Assembly (NCBI GenBank): GCA_946699065.1
Contig: CAMPDV010000427.1
Span: forward strand, 186,001-250,000
Source of the DNA: Loxodes magnus
Lineage: Eukaryota; Ciliophora; Karyorelictea; Loxodida; Loxodidae
DNA: 64,000 nt
Direction: 5' to 3'
Below the pieces are notes generated by a model. That model had not been told where the DNA came from, ran no database searches, and was given only the letters and a program-made list of their open reading frames with translations. Shown here one piece after another: positions 26,976-38,562 of the stretch. Every line of letters begins with the position of its first letter. Within the stretch, counting starts at the first letter, position 1. The position numbers and the translations under genes were made by a program.

Positions 26976-27560
26976 CTCTTTACTTCATGCTATATGCCAG
27001 ACAACAACAAGACAACAGATATGAAAGATGAAGCCTATGACATTCTCAATGAAATATCTAATGCGTGTCCCCATAATGCTCACATCTTCCTTGGTGACTT
27101 TAATGCACTACTAGAAGACTTTGGTAGTAATCCTCTAACAACTACGATAATACATTCCGATTAAAATAGTTTATTCAACAGAATGATTTGTAGATTATCA
27201 ACGATCCTATAGCAAGAACATTCATTCATAGAGCTAATCAATAATATTATTGTAATGATTACATTTTGGCAACCAAACACTTAAATATTGATTAATTCAA
27301 CGATTTCTAGGCTCACTATGACAAACTAATCACCGATCATATTCCTATATCTGTGACTCTTGCTTACAATGCAACCACAAATGTCCCGAGAAAACAACCA
27401 TTACTCTATAAGATTGATAGCTACTTGATACAATGGACAAATAAAATTACTAAAATCTATTTTAAGGTAGTTTTTCGTGTTTTTTGACTGTAGATTCAGA
27501 CAACTTAGACTCATAATATAGTTTCATCACAAACTTACTTTAGAATAGTGCAATGAACAC
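26976..27560 (+). pseudogene. APE endonuclease domain of the 27-30 kb element
   Basis: Reads LFTSCYMPDNNKTTDMKDEA, then HIFLGDFNALLEDFGSNP (catalytic GDFN block). After a frameshift near 27170 it continues NDPIARTFIHRANQQYYCND, YILATKH and ITDHIPISVTL. The catalytic Asp-His pair of the last block (DH) is intact, unlike the 2-kb copy. The N-terminal third of the domain is missing. Its role is to nick target DNA before reverse transcription. Confidence 0.8.
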
Positions 27561-28060
27561 AATAAGAGTAGTTAAACAAAATACTAATTACAACAAACTG
27601 CCTCTGGATATCATTTTAAAGTATATAGCTGCTAAAAGAGTAAATTAGGAGTATAAGAAATTGATGTTTATACAAGGAATAATTAACTAAACAGTAACTG
27701 AAACTCATTCTGTAGCCAGAAAATTAAAAAAATATATATGCGTTCTTATCGAAAACTGAAAAAGCTTCAGGCTAAAGGTAAATTTCTCAAACTAAATGGA
27801 AATCAACGAACGATGTTCTGTCAGGCGAAAAAGATAATTAACCCTAAATTAAGGAATTAAATGAATTTTAATGAAGAACTTAATAACTCCTTTATTGATA
27901 ACTGAGAAACCTTTGTGTTAAAAAACATTAAAACGTAGCATAGGAACAACTTAATTTTAGAAAACGTTAAATAGATCTCATTTATAGAAATCCTTAACTT
28001 ATCAATTACCCATCTTCTCACTTATAAAATTTTGAACTTTTCAAATTTTAAGAAATTCAA
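27561..28060 (+). pseudogene. linker between endonuclease and RT
   Basis: Two frames alternate: one with MNTIRVVKQNTNYNKLPLDI, the next with MRSYRKLKKLQAKGKFLKLN and FIDNWETFVLKN. The latter block recurs at 40.3 kb as FIKNWENKVFD. The Trp is TGA here and TGG there. Confidence 0.6.
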
Positions 28061-29470
28061 GAATTATTCAACATATTCCAAATGGCAAGGCAGCTGGACC
28101 ATATGGAATAAAGGGCGAACATATCAAGTATGCTGGAGAAGAGTTACAATAAATGATTCACTGTTTTATCAATAATATTATGCGACTTTAATAAATTCCA
28201 TAAAAATTGAATACCTCCATCATTCCTATTTTCAAGAAAGGTAGTAAGAGTGATTGGAAAAACTGAAGACCAATTTCCCTTATGAATACTATATTGAAGA
28301 TCTATGACTAGGCTTTAACAGAAAGGACTTACAAAACTCTTTAAGAACGAAACATCATACATCCTGTATAAAACGGATTTCTCAAGAAGAGACAAGCAGC
28401 CCACTAAATATGATAATTGTAGCAGATAATTGACCTCTATTAGAGTGAAGGGAAAGGCTAAACAAGGATGTTTGCTACTCTTATTGATGTTGAGAAGATG
28501 TTTGATAGTATTGGGAGAAGAACACTTTTTCAATATCTTAGGAGAATAAAACTACCTCTGTGATTGATACTGGCATTAGAATCTTTCTACAGTAACCTGA
28601 ATTCCTCTTTTCTAATTGATGGGTAAACAATTCGACGACTTCATTACAACAATGGAGTTATGCAAGGGAGTTCACATGGTCCTATAGTCTCCCTCCTATA
28701 TTATGATATAGTAATCAGACATTTATAGGAAAGAAATACACATCTAAGTATCAATCTGCACAATATTAACTTTATTTGCAGAGCATAGGCAGATGACCTT
28801 ATACTCCTTTCTTGTTCTGCTTAAAGGATGCAATAACTTATAGATTAATGCAACAGAGTTTTTCAGTGAACTTTTCTGTAAATAAACACTAGTAAATGTG
28901 AAGCAATACAATTTGTTAAAAAAAGAGCTAAAAAAATCGAATTAAACTTGAAATTGGAAAGTTAACATATCAAAGAGAAGAATCAAGTGACATAACTTAG
29001 AATCATAATACAAGAAAATGGTCTTTTGATCAATCACTGTAAATAGAGAATTTAAACATATTTAGAATCGATAAAGAAAGGCATTTATACTCTCAGTCGA
29101 TACAAGAATGTTACTCCCTCACATTTTAAAATGCTTTGTCTCATGTTTACGTTGCCTAAGGCTGAATACGGTGGAGAATTGGTTCCTTGAACAATAATGA
29201 GAGGCTCATAATCTACGAAAGAGAAGATAATCAAAAGTATACGTATAATTGCGAGGAAGGCTTTACAGTCGCCTATCTCTGTCTTTAATGATTCCTGTTA
29301 CATAGATTTAAACTGACTCCCTTTTGAGCATATTATGGCTAGTCGCTTTTTCCGTTTCTACTTTAAAATACGGAAGAAGCTAGGACTTATCCGGAATCCG
29401 ATATAGGAAGACTCTTTGAAGGAAATTGAAACTAAAAATCTTTGTAATTTTAGTAAGTTAAAAAGATGTT
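28061..29470 (+). CDS. reverse transcriptase domain of the non-LTR element
   Basis: A single uninterrupted frame of about 470 codons. RT blocks in order: NGKAAGPYGIKGEHIKYAGE, NTSIIPIFKKGSK, NWRPISL (Trp=TGA), NGFLKKRQAAHQIWQLQQII, FATLIDVEKMFDSIGR (motif A, catalytic Asp), VMQGSSHGPIVSLLY (motif B), CRAQADDLILLS (motif C) and WTFLQINTSKCEAIQF. The post-RT segment AEYGGELVPWTI and IDLNWLPFEHI follows. TGA occupies conserved Trp positions at least six times. In motif C the usual Tyr before Ala-Asp-Asp is a TAG codon, i.e. Gln under this code. That is either inactivating or a single T-to-G change in a dying copy. It synthesises cDNA of the element. Confidence 0.9.
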
Positions 29471-30141
29471 TTAATATTACGGAATTAACAATGACGATCA
29501 AACCATGATTTCTAATTAACTTTCTTTTGGGAATCTTATTGAAGAAAAAATAAAAAACAAATTCTAAAAAGAAGCAACTATACGATATAGAGACATGCCC
29601 ACTGCACAGATATTTAGAGAGCAACTTGGAGGACTTTCAAAATTTCCTGAAAAAAATTATACTAAACTAAACAAATAATATAAAAAAGAAATCATCTCTA
29701 TCTTTAAATTACGAACTAATTCTTAAAGTTTTCAATATGACTTACATATGCGTCATTATCCTGTAAAAAATTACTTCTGTAAATGTGATGGAAAAGACAC
29801 GTTTAGACATATCTTTGAATGTGTCTACTATCAGGACATAGTTAGAAATATCTCTGATAAATTTCCTGAAAAAACGTGGAAAAACTAGTAACTTACGATT
29901 AACTCTACATAAACTAGCAGTTCACTTCTCATAAGTAAATGAATCCAGATCTTCAGATAAAAATTTTTCACAAGAATCTACGAAAAAAAAGAATTGAAAT
30001 TGAAGAAAAAAACACAGATAATTGATTGGAGCCTAAAGAAGAACAATAAGAAAGCACAAGAAACAACGGGGAAAAGTTGGAAGATGGAAAGAACGATGCT
30101 TGAATTTTTTGACAATAATTAAAATGAAGTATCTGATTTAT
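29460..30141 (+). CDS. C-terminal region with Cys/His finger of the non-LTR element
   Basis: A shifted frame begins around 29470 and aligns with the 45-kb copy: MPTAQIFREQL, SKFPEKNYTKLNKQYKKEII, SIFKLRTNSQSFQYDLHMRH, then FCKCDGKDTFRHIFEC and a basic tail ending near TGCTTGAATTTTTTGAC. The C-C-H-C spacing is that of the zinc finger found after the RT in many LINE-type elements, where it helps bind nucleic acid. The stop is unclear, since no TGA follows immediately in frame. Confidence 0.75.
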
Positions 30142-30499
30142 ATCAGTAACTTCATTTCATTAACATTTTTATTAAAGTGATTTCTTCTTCTAAAACATTA
30201 TTAATTATGTATATTAGAAGAAAATTAAAAAATGTAAATGATTTTTTTATAAATAATAAAAATTTAATTTGTTTGAAATTAATAAAAATCATAATAACAA
30301 ATAATCTTTAAAAAAAACAAATATGATATATCTAATATAGAACAAAAAATTTAAATAGTAAATATAGGGAATTAAAAAAAAAGCTAATAGTATCTTTAGC
30401 ATGTATTTTTGATGAAAATTAACAATTTTTTTTGTTAAGATGTACAAAAACATCAATTTAATTTTTTTTAATTAATAATAGGATATAATTAAAATTTTT

Positions 30500-30690
30500 T
30501 AAATATTTAAATCATTTTAAATCTCTAGAATCAAGTGATAAATCATTCGTTGGGCAATAATTTATTTCGTAATAATCAAACAAAAAGGAGTTATAAAATA
30601 ATGATTAAAATTTTTAAAAACTTCTAGTTAAAATTTGTAAAAACAATTCATTATGTTTTCAAATTTAAGTTATATAATATGAATAAAAAT
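30500..30690. repeat. dispersed repeat, copy 3 (TTCGTTGGG core)
   Basis: Core TTCGTTGGG at 30546-30554, with a downstream ATGTTTTCAAATTTAAG and TATATAATATGAA tail matching copies 1 and 2 in order. More diverged than the first two. Confidence 0.5.
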
Positions 30691-31516
30691 ATAAAAATTA
30701 TAAAAAATTAATCTTTTGAACAAAACTCTAAATTTATTTTAAAATTTGTAAGTAAGTAATTTTGATTTAATTAGCTCTTAATAAATTTTATGCTTGTAAT
30801 AATCAAGCATAAATTAAAAAATTATTGAAATAAATACAACCAACTGCATAAAAATTTATAATTATAAAAATTAAAATAAATGCATGCATCATAAAAGTAT
30901 AATTAATAAAATTTACTATTTGTAAAATTTAAGGTTGTAAGATTCTTTATAAACAAATCCTTTTTTATAAACTAAAATTTTATATGAGCAAACTTTGATT
31001 AGTAAGGTGCTAGTCTTTAATATAAATTTATAAATATTTAAATATTTAGATAACAATTAAATCTCTATTTAGAAGGTAGAATATTTTAATAATTATATAA
31101 ATTTCATTATATTAATTGCATAAGTAAATGCAATTAATTTTTAATTTAAACATTAAAAATTATTTATTTATGCATTTTTTATTTTCTGCCGCTAATATAA
31201 TTTTTATTATTTTGTTATAAAAATATAAAAATTAATAATAAATCGGTATTTATGGAAATATCTAACTTATTAATGAGTTGATATTTTCTTAATTATTTGA
31301 TTATTTTTTATTTTAATAATCTTTATCTATTTCAAAATTATTTCTAAACATCTTCTGATCTATTTAAAGATTTTAGAATTATTAAACTAAAATTAAAAAT
31401 TTATATTAAAGAAACAGTTAATGAAATAATCTAAAAATAATCTATTTTAATAATTTAAAATCTTATCTGTTAATTAAAATAAATATTGCTTTATCAAATT
31501 TATAAATTCAAAAAAA
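30691..31516. other. AT-rich, no gene seen
   Basis: No protein-like frame. Confidence 0.45.
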
Positions 31517-32236
31517 ATGTCAGGATTCAGATTAGGATTTTTGCAACTCCAAGAAAACAGTAGTTAAAAAAATTCTAGAAAAACTTGTACAAGGAAAAAA
31601 AATCAAAAAAGATCAATAAATTAAGTTTTACCTAGAAAGAGAAACCTAGGAAATAGGAAAAATATTGAGATATCGGAAATCACAAATTTCAGCACAGAGA
31701 AAAAAAAAAAATTAGCATTATAAAATGGTACTAGGAAAAGGTCAAAAAGCTGAAGAAAGATAAGAAAGAGATAGATGGGAAAATATGAAATAGCATAGAA
31801 AATAAATTTCAGATTGAAATATGTGCAAGAGGACTTAGTTTTTTCCGAAGTGATTCAAAAATAATTACAGCCAATCTTAAAACTAGCAATAGATACAGAA
31901 ATATTTTGGCAGCATAATTAAAATTATTAAAAATTATTAAAAATAATCAATAAAATTGAATGAGAAAGATTATGTTGTAACTATTTTGAAATCATTTACA
32001 AAAAATAAGATATCAAGTATTATCTAGGTGAAAGAAGAGATCAAACAACAAATGCATAGCAAGGAGAAGAGTTATAGAGATTTGAAAACTTTTATATTTA
32101 AGATCAAGAGTGTTTTTTAGATTGGCAGGAAATCTTTTGAAATATCTCCAAAAACACCAAAATTTAATTTATCTTGTTTTTTCAAATTTAAAATAATGAA
32201 GAAATTTTTTTGATAATATAAATTAATAAAAATTGA
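31517..32236 (+). CDS. ORF1/gag-like protein, intact frame of 239 residues
   Basis: ATG 31517 to TGA 32234-32236, 240 codons without a break when TAA/TAG=Gln and TGA=Trp (three internal TGA). The N-terminus is basic and low-complexity (MSGFRLGFLQLQENSS...); the middle is helical (KYVQEDLVFSEVIQKQLQPI). The C-terminal part, RLCCNYFEIIYKKQDIKYYL then FENFYIQDQECFLDWQEIFW, resembles a worn version of the zinc-knuckle segment of family A (CYFCCQQGHLYKQCKKFYQF). The knuckle is degenerate. Probably an old ORF1 copy; a host gene derived from one is an alternative because the frame is intact. Confidence 0.5.
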
Positions 32237-34349
32237 TTAATTCAATTCCATAACTTTAAAGAAACTTTGAAAAAACCATCTATTTATAATAAATTTATAA
32301 AAAATAAAAACTTAATCTATTTGAATAAATTAAAAAGATATAATCTCTTAAAATAGTTGTGGGGTTTAATTTTAAAAAAAATAAATATACAGATGAAAAT
32401 TTTCTGACTCGAAATATAAAATTTTCCAAAAATTAATAAATTTCTTATGCTTATTATCACTTTAATTTTATGAAATTCGTTTAATGTATCTGTTTCTTTT
32501 TTATTTAATCTTTATAATTCCTTTAAGTTAGTATATTAACTTAATTAAATATATTTTATGATAACAAACTTAATAATCTTCAGTTTATAAAATTAAAGAA
32601 ATTTAGCAAAATAGAAAATATCTGTAATTTTTACTCTTATTTAAATAATTTAATTAATATTTTATTATTAGTATATCTTTAGAGAGAAAAAGTTCGAAAT
32701 TTGTACAGTTATGAACAAGAGTACTCAGTTAATCTGAGTTTGTATGATTTATTCATTTTTAATCATTTTATTTATAAGATTAGTAAAAATCCTAAAATTT
32801 TACTTAAAATTTAAATTAACTTTAAATGATAATTACTAATTTTTAAATTTTAAATTTTCTTTTTATTGATTTTTTTAATTTTTTTTAATTTTTAAAAGAA
32901 TTAATTAGTTTTAATAAAATGGATATTTTCTATCTATAAGTTTAATGTATTATTATTTTTACAAGATAGTCTTTAGAGAGTTTAATTTCTTCTTTCAGTT
33001 CAAAGATTTGTTCACAATAAGTTAACATATTTTAGCTCAGTTTAGTATTTTTTTAATTCCTTTAAAGTATTCAAAATCGATTTCTTTTCTCTTTTTAGAT
33101 TATTTTAATTTTTTATAACTCTTAATTTTTATTATAATTTTATTAATTTTTTGATAATTCATAGGAGAACATATTTGTTTCTGATAGAACAAATTTAATA
33201 TTAATAATTTTTTCTTCATTTGATTAAATTTTGCTGTTATAAAAAAATTGTAAATCTTTTTGGAGTCGAATTTTTCAATTTAATCTCTTTCTTACATTGG
33301 ATTGTAACTTAACTTATTTAGTAACTTTTAGACAATTACTGCTAAGTGTCAAAAATCTAGCTATTTAGATTATCAAATCTCTTTTTAATAGTAAAATTAA
33401 AAAATTAATTTTCGATTTCAATCTCAATAACATTTTTTTATCCGTTTATTTTTAGTTCTAATCCCAAATAGTTAAATTCGTCTTGATTATAGAGATTATG
33501 AGTTTCTTTAACGAATTGATTAAAATTTTTGAAATCTATGCTCTATTAATAAAATTTATAAAAAAAAATTTTAACTTAAAAAAGTATTACAAAGCTTTAT
33601 CGATACTTATGACCTACAAAATTTTAATTTCTTTTGAGATTTAATTATGAAATTACAAAGTAAGCAATTAGATTAAAAAGATATATAAAAGTAATCTGAT
33701 TTATAGTTCTAAACTTTAAGAAAATATGATTTTCTAATATAAAAAGCATATAAATATAGCAATAAATTTTATTTAGTAGATACTACATTAAAATAATAAG
33801 TAAAGAAGAATTAAAGGTTATAATTATGATAAATCATAAATACATCATGACTCTACACTTTTCGTAATTTTATTAATTTATATTTATCAATTAGCACAGT
33901 TTTGTTAAGATTGATACTTTAAGAGCATTTTTTTAGTTCTAATAAAATATATAACTATTCTACTCCTCTATCCTACTATTTTATACATTTGGAAATCTAT
34001 CAATTTTAAACTAATTTTGTTGCTTTAAGATTTTTTAATAATGTAATCAAAAATAAATACATTATACAGACTTGCTAACTTAATTAAAGAATCCATTTAA
34101 AGATAATTACTTTATTATTTACTATCAATAAAAGTATTCAATATTAAATGTTTTATCATATATAAAAAGTATTTATTATGTGAAGATTCTTTGATTCTAA
34201 TATGTTTTTAATAGTTTATTCATAATCTTCTATAAAATAAAAAATAAGCAAAAATATTTTTATAATATTTGTTAAGAAATCTTCTAAAAGAGTAATAAAT
34301 TTTGACAATTGATATGAGAATATAATAGTACTCATAAATAAAAAATTAG
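32237..34349. other. AT-rich, no gene seen
   Basis: No sustained protein-like frame. Confidence 0.45.
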
Positions 34350-34870
34350 TATGAAAAATTACGAAACTCACTTCGGTGGAAATTTAGAAATATTACTGGA
34401 TAATAAATGATAAAAAAAGAGATCAAACAATGGAAAAAGACATTTTAATTTTCAATAATAAGATAAAAAGAACTAGAAGAGACAGAAGAAATTAATACAG
34501 AAAATGAAAGAAAACTGGAATAAGACAGACAAGAATCCTAATAGAGTGATTGTGTTCCAATGGAAATATATAAAAGAAAAGAACATAGCTAAAATTAAAA
34601 GAAATTAGAGATCTATAAAAAATTTTGAAAATTGATGATACCTACGACGGAAATGTCCATAGCAAGAGAAAATAAGAAGAGCAATCGGGAGATCGATCTG
34701 ATAAAAAATAATGACTTTCTTTCCATCGAACTATGAGAAGATCTGACGGAGAAAACGAGAATTACCAGACGAAACTAATATACTGTTTAGAGAAAGGAGA
34801 ATCTTACAGACTTTTAAAACTTCTAGCTGAAAGCTATTTTACTTTGAATTGAATATGGAAAATTATTAAT
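34350..34870 (+). pseudogene. ORF1-like remnant
   Basis: Higher GC than the flanks. The best frame reads EEINTENERKLEQDRQESQQ, PMEIYKRKEHSQNQKKLEIY and MSIARENKKSNREIDLIKNN, with TGA as Trp twice. The IYKRK block is shared with the C-terminal part of other ORF1 copies (GIYKRK at 36.2 kb, GVYKRK at 53.4 kb). No zinc knuckle is visible and the N-terminal part lies in another frame. Confidence 0.4.
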
Positions 34871-35459
34871 TATTAATAAAATTCAAGTGATATAGAAAAC
34901 CTTTAAAGTTTTTAACTTAAAAAGTTAAAAAAAAAGTTAAGTTTCCCTTTAATATATAATTTCTAAAAGTTATAGTAAAAATAATTAAAAAATTATGCAA
35001 TATAAAAAGAATGAAAATTTACTTTTAAAAGAATTTTAAATTAAATTGAAAATAAGAATAAAGTATTAAATTATTATAATTATATTAAAAATCTTTTATC
35101 AAATTATAAATATGAGAGTCAATAGTTATAGACAAAAACTATTAAACTAATAATAATACTTCAATTATTCTAATGATCAATAAAAATAGTTTAAAATTTT
35201 AAATTGAGGGATAATAGCGTAAATATATTTTTTCTACAAAAAATTAAAAGTAAAATTTAAATAATTTTAATCAAAAAGGCTAAAAGAATTTTTTGAAATA
35301 ATAGCGAAAATGAAAGAAAAATAAATTAAATATAAAAATATAAATTTACATACGCTTTATTATATGAAATTTATGTTAAATAGACTTAGTTCAATCATTC
35401 AATTATTTATTTTTATGCTTTTTCTGAATCTTTAAATATAGTTTTATAGAATAAAAAAA

Positions 35460-36457
35460 ATGGTAGAAGGTTTCAAAAAGGGGTTCTATACCACCTCTTC
35501 TTTAGCCAAAAAAGAAGAGAGGAAGCAGGAAACCATTTCTTATCAGTCTTCTTTTTCATAACCCTAACTTTTTATTACTTAATAAACTGGAAATTAACAA
35601 GAGTAACAAAAGCAAGACCTAAAGACAATCCATATGGAAACTCCAACCTCAAATGAGAAACCAAGGAAGCAGATGAAGTCTGCTTTACACCAGGAGGTAT
35701 CGGAGTTCAACCCTTCTGGCCAGATGAGCATGGAATAGCTCATAAAAGTGGTACTAAACCTCCAGGAAGAGGTTAAAAAGCTTCGTAAGGAGAACACGAA
35801 GTTGACAGAGCAGATCTCTCATGGAATTTAAGATACACTTGATCTTAGAATGGCCAATTAGGAAAGGGAGATTGATGCCTTATGAAAGTACAGCAAGAAT
35901 AAAATAGTTAGACAAAATCTTAGATACAATAAATTCAGAGCTTAAATACACAATTGGAATTTAAAATTTCAAGTCAACAACAAGTGGAACAAATTGAAAA
36001 GGAACCTAACTAAAACTGCAAAATGGAGATTGAGGAAATAGGAGGAATCAAATCAAACGGAAGAACAGAAAGGAAGATTAGATTTTTAAGGAAATGTTAC
36101 TTTTGTTGCTAACAAGGTCACTTATACAAGTAGTGCAAGAAATTTTATCAATTCAAGAAAAAATACTGAATCAAGGAAAAAAAGGAAAGAGAAATGCTGT
36201 TTTGCAATTGGGAAGGAGGAATCTATAAGAGAAAATTAATCAAGATACACTAAGACTGATTTTAACAAGACCTATTGGAAGAAGACGACAAGGAATAAAC
36301 CAAATGGAGGAGAGATAAAACTTATAAACTTATTTTAAGTGGCAGATATGAAATCTACTGCTAAACAATATTAAATTATTTAAATTAAATATACTCTTAT
36401 AGATTATTATTCTTATAAATTCCTTTTGCTCGAAAGGTAAATCTAAAGACGATGTGA
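35460..36457 (+). pseudogene. ORF1/gag-like protein, family A (one frameshift)
   Basis: ATG 35460 (MVEGFKKGFYTTSSLAKKEE) opens about 210 codons: a Gln-rich segment, the block EFNPSGQMSMEQLIKVVLNL, and a long coiled coil (LQEEVKKLRKENTKLTEQIS). After a frameshift near 36080 comes a classical CCHC zinc knuckle, CYFCCQQGHLYKQC, then GGIYKRKLIK. Homologous along its length to the intact copy at 42675-43613. CCHC knuckles of this type bind single-stranded nucleic acid in gag/ORF1 proteins. No endonuclease or RT adjoins it, so it is a solitary ORF1. Confidence 0.75.
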
Positions 36458-37069
36458 ACTAAATTAAGGCTTCAAATAAAGATTATTTGAAGCGGTTAAA
36501 AATTAAAGTTTTAAATATAAAATTAGTTACTATAACCGATAATAAATCATTTGCTTAAATTTGTAAAATAAAACTTCTATTATTCAATTTTTTCATTTGA
36601 TCAACAAAAGAGAAAAAATGATAATACTTATCATGGTAAATATTATTATTAAAAAGATTTTTTATTTGAAAATAGGATATGTTATATAATTAATAAATCA
36701 CAACATTTTTATTTTTTATTAAATGTAAAATATACAATTTAAACATTTTAAATATTTTTATATTAGATAAAAAGTTTCTATTTTTATAAATTATTCTAAT
36801 TATTTAATAAATTTATTTTATTTTACTAAACTATCATTATGCAAAATATAGATATTTTACTTCTAATTTTAAATAAGATAGCTGATTTTCTAATAAATTT
36901 TGTTTTTTTCTAAATAAACTAAAATAGATAAATTAAATATGTGTATTTTAACTCTTTATTATGAGATACTTTAAATCATTCAAATTACTGTTTTTAATTT
37001 TAATTATTAAATATTAAAAAATTATGAAGAAATAAATTAAAAATAATTTATTTTTTGCGTCTCTTCTTT
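36458..37069. other. AT-rich, no gene seen
   Basis: No protein-like frame. Confidence 0.45.
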
Positions 37070-37275
37070 ATTAAAAAATAAACTAGTTACTTTCTAAAAG
37101 GATTAGCATAAGCAGGAGTTGACTACATTAAAGGAATAGCTCAAGTCTAGATTTAATTATAGAGATTTTAATAAATTATGAAATTGTTAAGAAATTACAA
37201 AACAAAAAGTTTATAAGGACACATCGAAAGGTTTAAGTTCTTGGATATCTAAATCTTTAATTTAGAGATATTTAT
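37070..37275 (+). other. short possible coding stretch
   Basis: A frame reads LAQAGVDYIKGIAQVQIQLQ then KSLQGHIERFKFLDIQIF up to a TGA. It faintly resembles the stretch near 57.4 kb (AGADIAILSNIQQSGTQ). Too short to name. Confidence 0.25.
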
Positions 37276-38121
37276 GTGAATTTTAAATTTTTTTAAGATA
37301 ATAAGTTGATAATTAAATTTCTGAATTAGTTTATAAAAGAATTACTAAACAGGTTATTTATATATATTTAAAGATTAATCTACCTTATTTCTTTTATAAT
37401 ATAATCATTTTAGATAATTATAAAAGTTTTATGTTTGGAAAATTTGTTTTACTATAAATTTAAAATAGATTAAAATTTTTTAATACAAAATGTAGTTTGA
37501 AATGTTTTTTTAATTTTTTAATTAATATTTTATCTAAATTTTAAATGATAGATTTTTTATTTTACATTCAACTAAACCATCATTTACCTTATCTTAGTGA
37601 ATTTCATCTTTAAATATTTTTTAAGTAAAATTGTTTAGTTAATTTTGAATGATTACTAATTTTTTCTAATTATATTTAAAATATTTTATTATTTTGTTTA
37701 CTTTTAGTTAATTAAAAAACTTTAAAAATAATTTTTAATTTCTAATTTTAATTAGTATTTAGTAATTTTAAAATATATCACCCAGAAAGCAATTTATATT
37801 CTTCAAGAAAAAGTTTAAGCTTTTACTTAAAATTTTATAATTTAAGATAGTACTTTATTAAAAGAAAGATAAGAGGAGATAGTTACGATTAATGATAAGA
37901 TAAAATTTGGAAAATAAAAATAAAATATGAGAATATAAGTTTAACTTAATTATAAAGTAATATTTTACAAATTATACTAACACTTTTAATATTTTTTTCT
38001 TTTAAACTGAAATCAAATTAAAAAATATAAAATTTTAGGTACCAATGATGATAAATTAAATAATCACTTACAAAAATTTTACATTATTGATTATTCGATT
38101 TTTTTGGAATAATATAGTGAA
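37276..38121. other. AT-rich, no gene seen
   Basis: No protein-like frame. Confidence 0.45.
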
Positions 38122-38562
38122 GAAGAAAAGTACGTAAAGAAGTTAGAAAATCTGTTTTAAGGCCTTATGAAACTATTAAAAAGAATGAAACAGCCAAACC
38201 GAATCATAGATACAGCAGATGCAAGACTAAAAAGTCAGCTGAATCTTATAGTTACAAGCTAAAGACAACCTGAGCAGAATAGGAGATAAAAGAAATAGTA
38301 AAAAATTAGATAAAGATAAGATCAATAGAAAAATAAATTATAATTAAAAGAAAATGATAATACTGATTTTCGACAGAACACAAATAAAAGAAATGCAAAA
38401 TATTTTATTAATTCAAAAGAAGCTACTAAATCAATAAAAAGAAAGAAAAGGCAAAGTTTTTCTGCAATCAAAAGGAGAAATCTACAAACCGAGAGAAAAT
38501 TAAAAATTTACAAGAATGAAAAGCACAAGAACTAAGAAGGGAAAATTTCAAGACTTTTTTGA
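38122..38562 (+). pseudogene. ORF1-like remnant
   Basis: An open frame of about 146 codons ends at TGA 38560-38562. It reads EEKYVKKLENLFQGLMKLLK, DTADARLKSQLNLIV, and a Lys/Arg/Gln-rich tail. The coiled-coil-like beginning and basic tail, and the raised GC, match the middle and end of family A ORF1 proteins. No CCHC site is present. Confidence 0.4.

Larger units (their letters stand above)
26976..30141 (+). mobile_element. non-LTR (LINE-type) retrotransposon, 5'-truncated and frameshifted
   Basis: The longest element in the window: partial APE endonuclease (26976-27560), linker (27560-28060), reverse transcriptase (28061-29470) and C-terminal zinc-finger region (about 29460-30141). The 5' end of the endonuclease is missing and abuts a (TAA)n run. 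Five-prime truncation is usual for elements inserted by target-primed reverse transcription. Three or four frameshifts interrupt it. No target-site duplication could be fixed by eye. Related fragments at 2.2, 5.3, 23.7, 40.2 and 45.2 kb show that this family has been active repeatedly. Confidence 0.85.

Noticed and set aside
35594-35797. 67-residue minus ORF; likewise 42755-42949 plus, 28315-28533 and 29358-29624 minus
   Set aside because: All are antisense to ORF1 or RT coding sequence identified by motifs.
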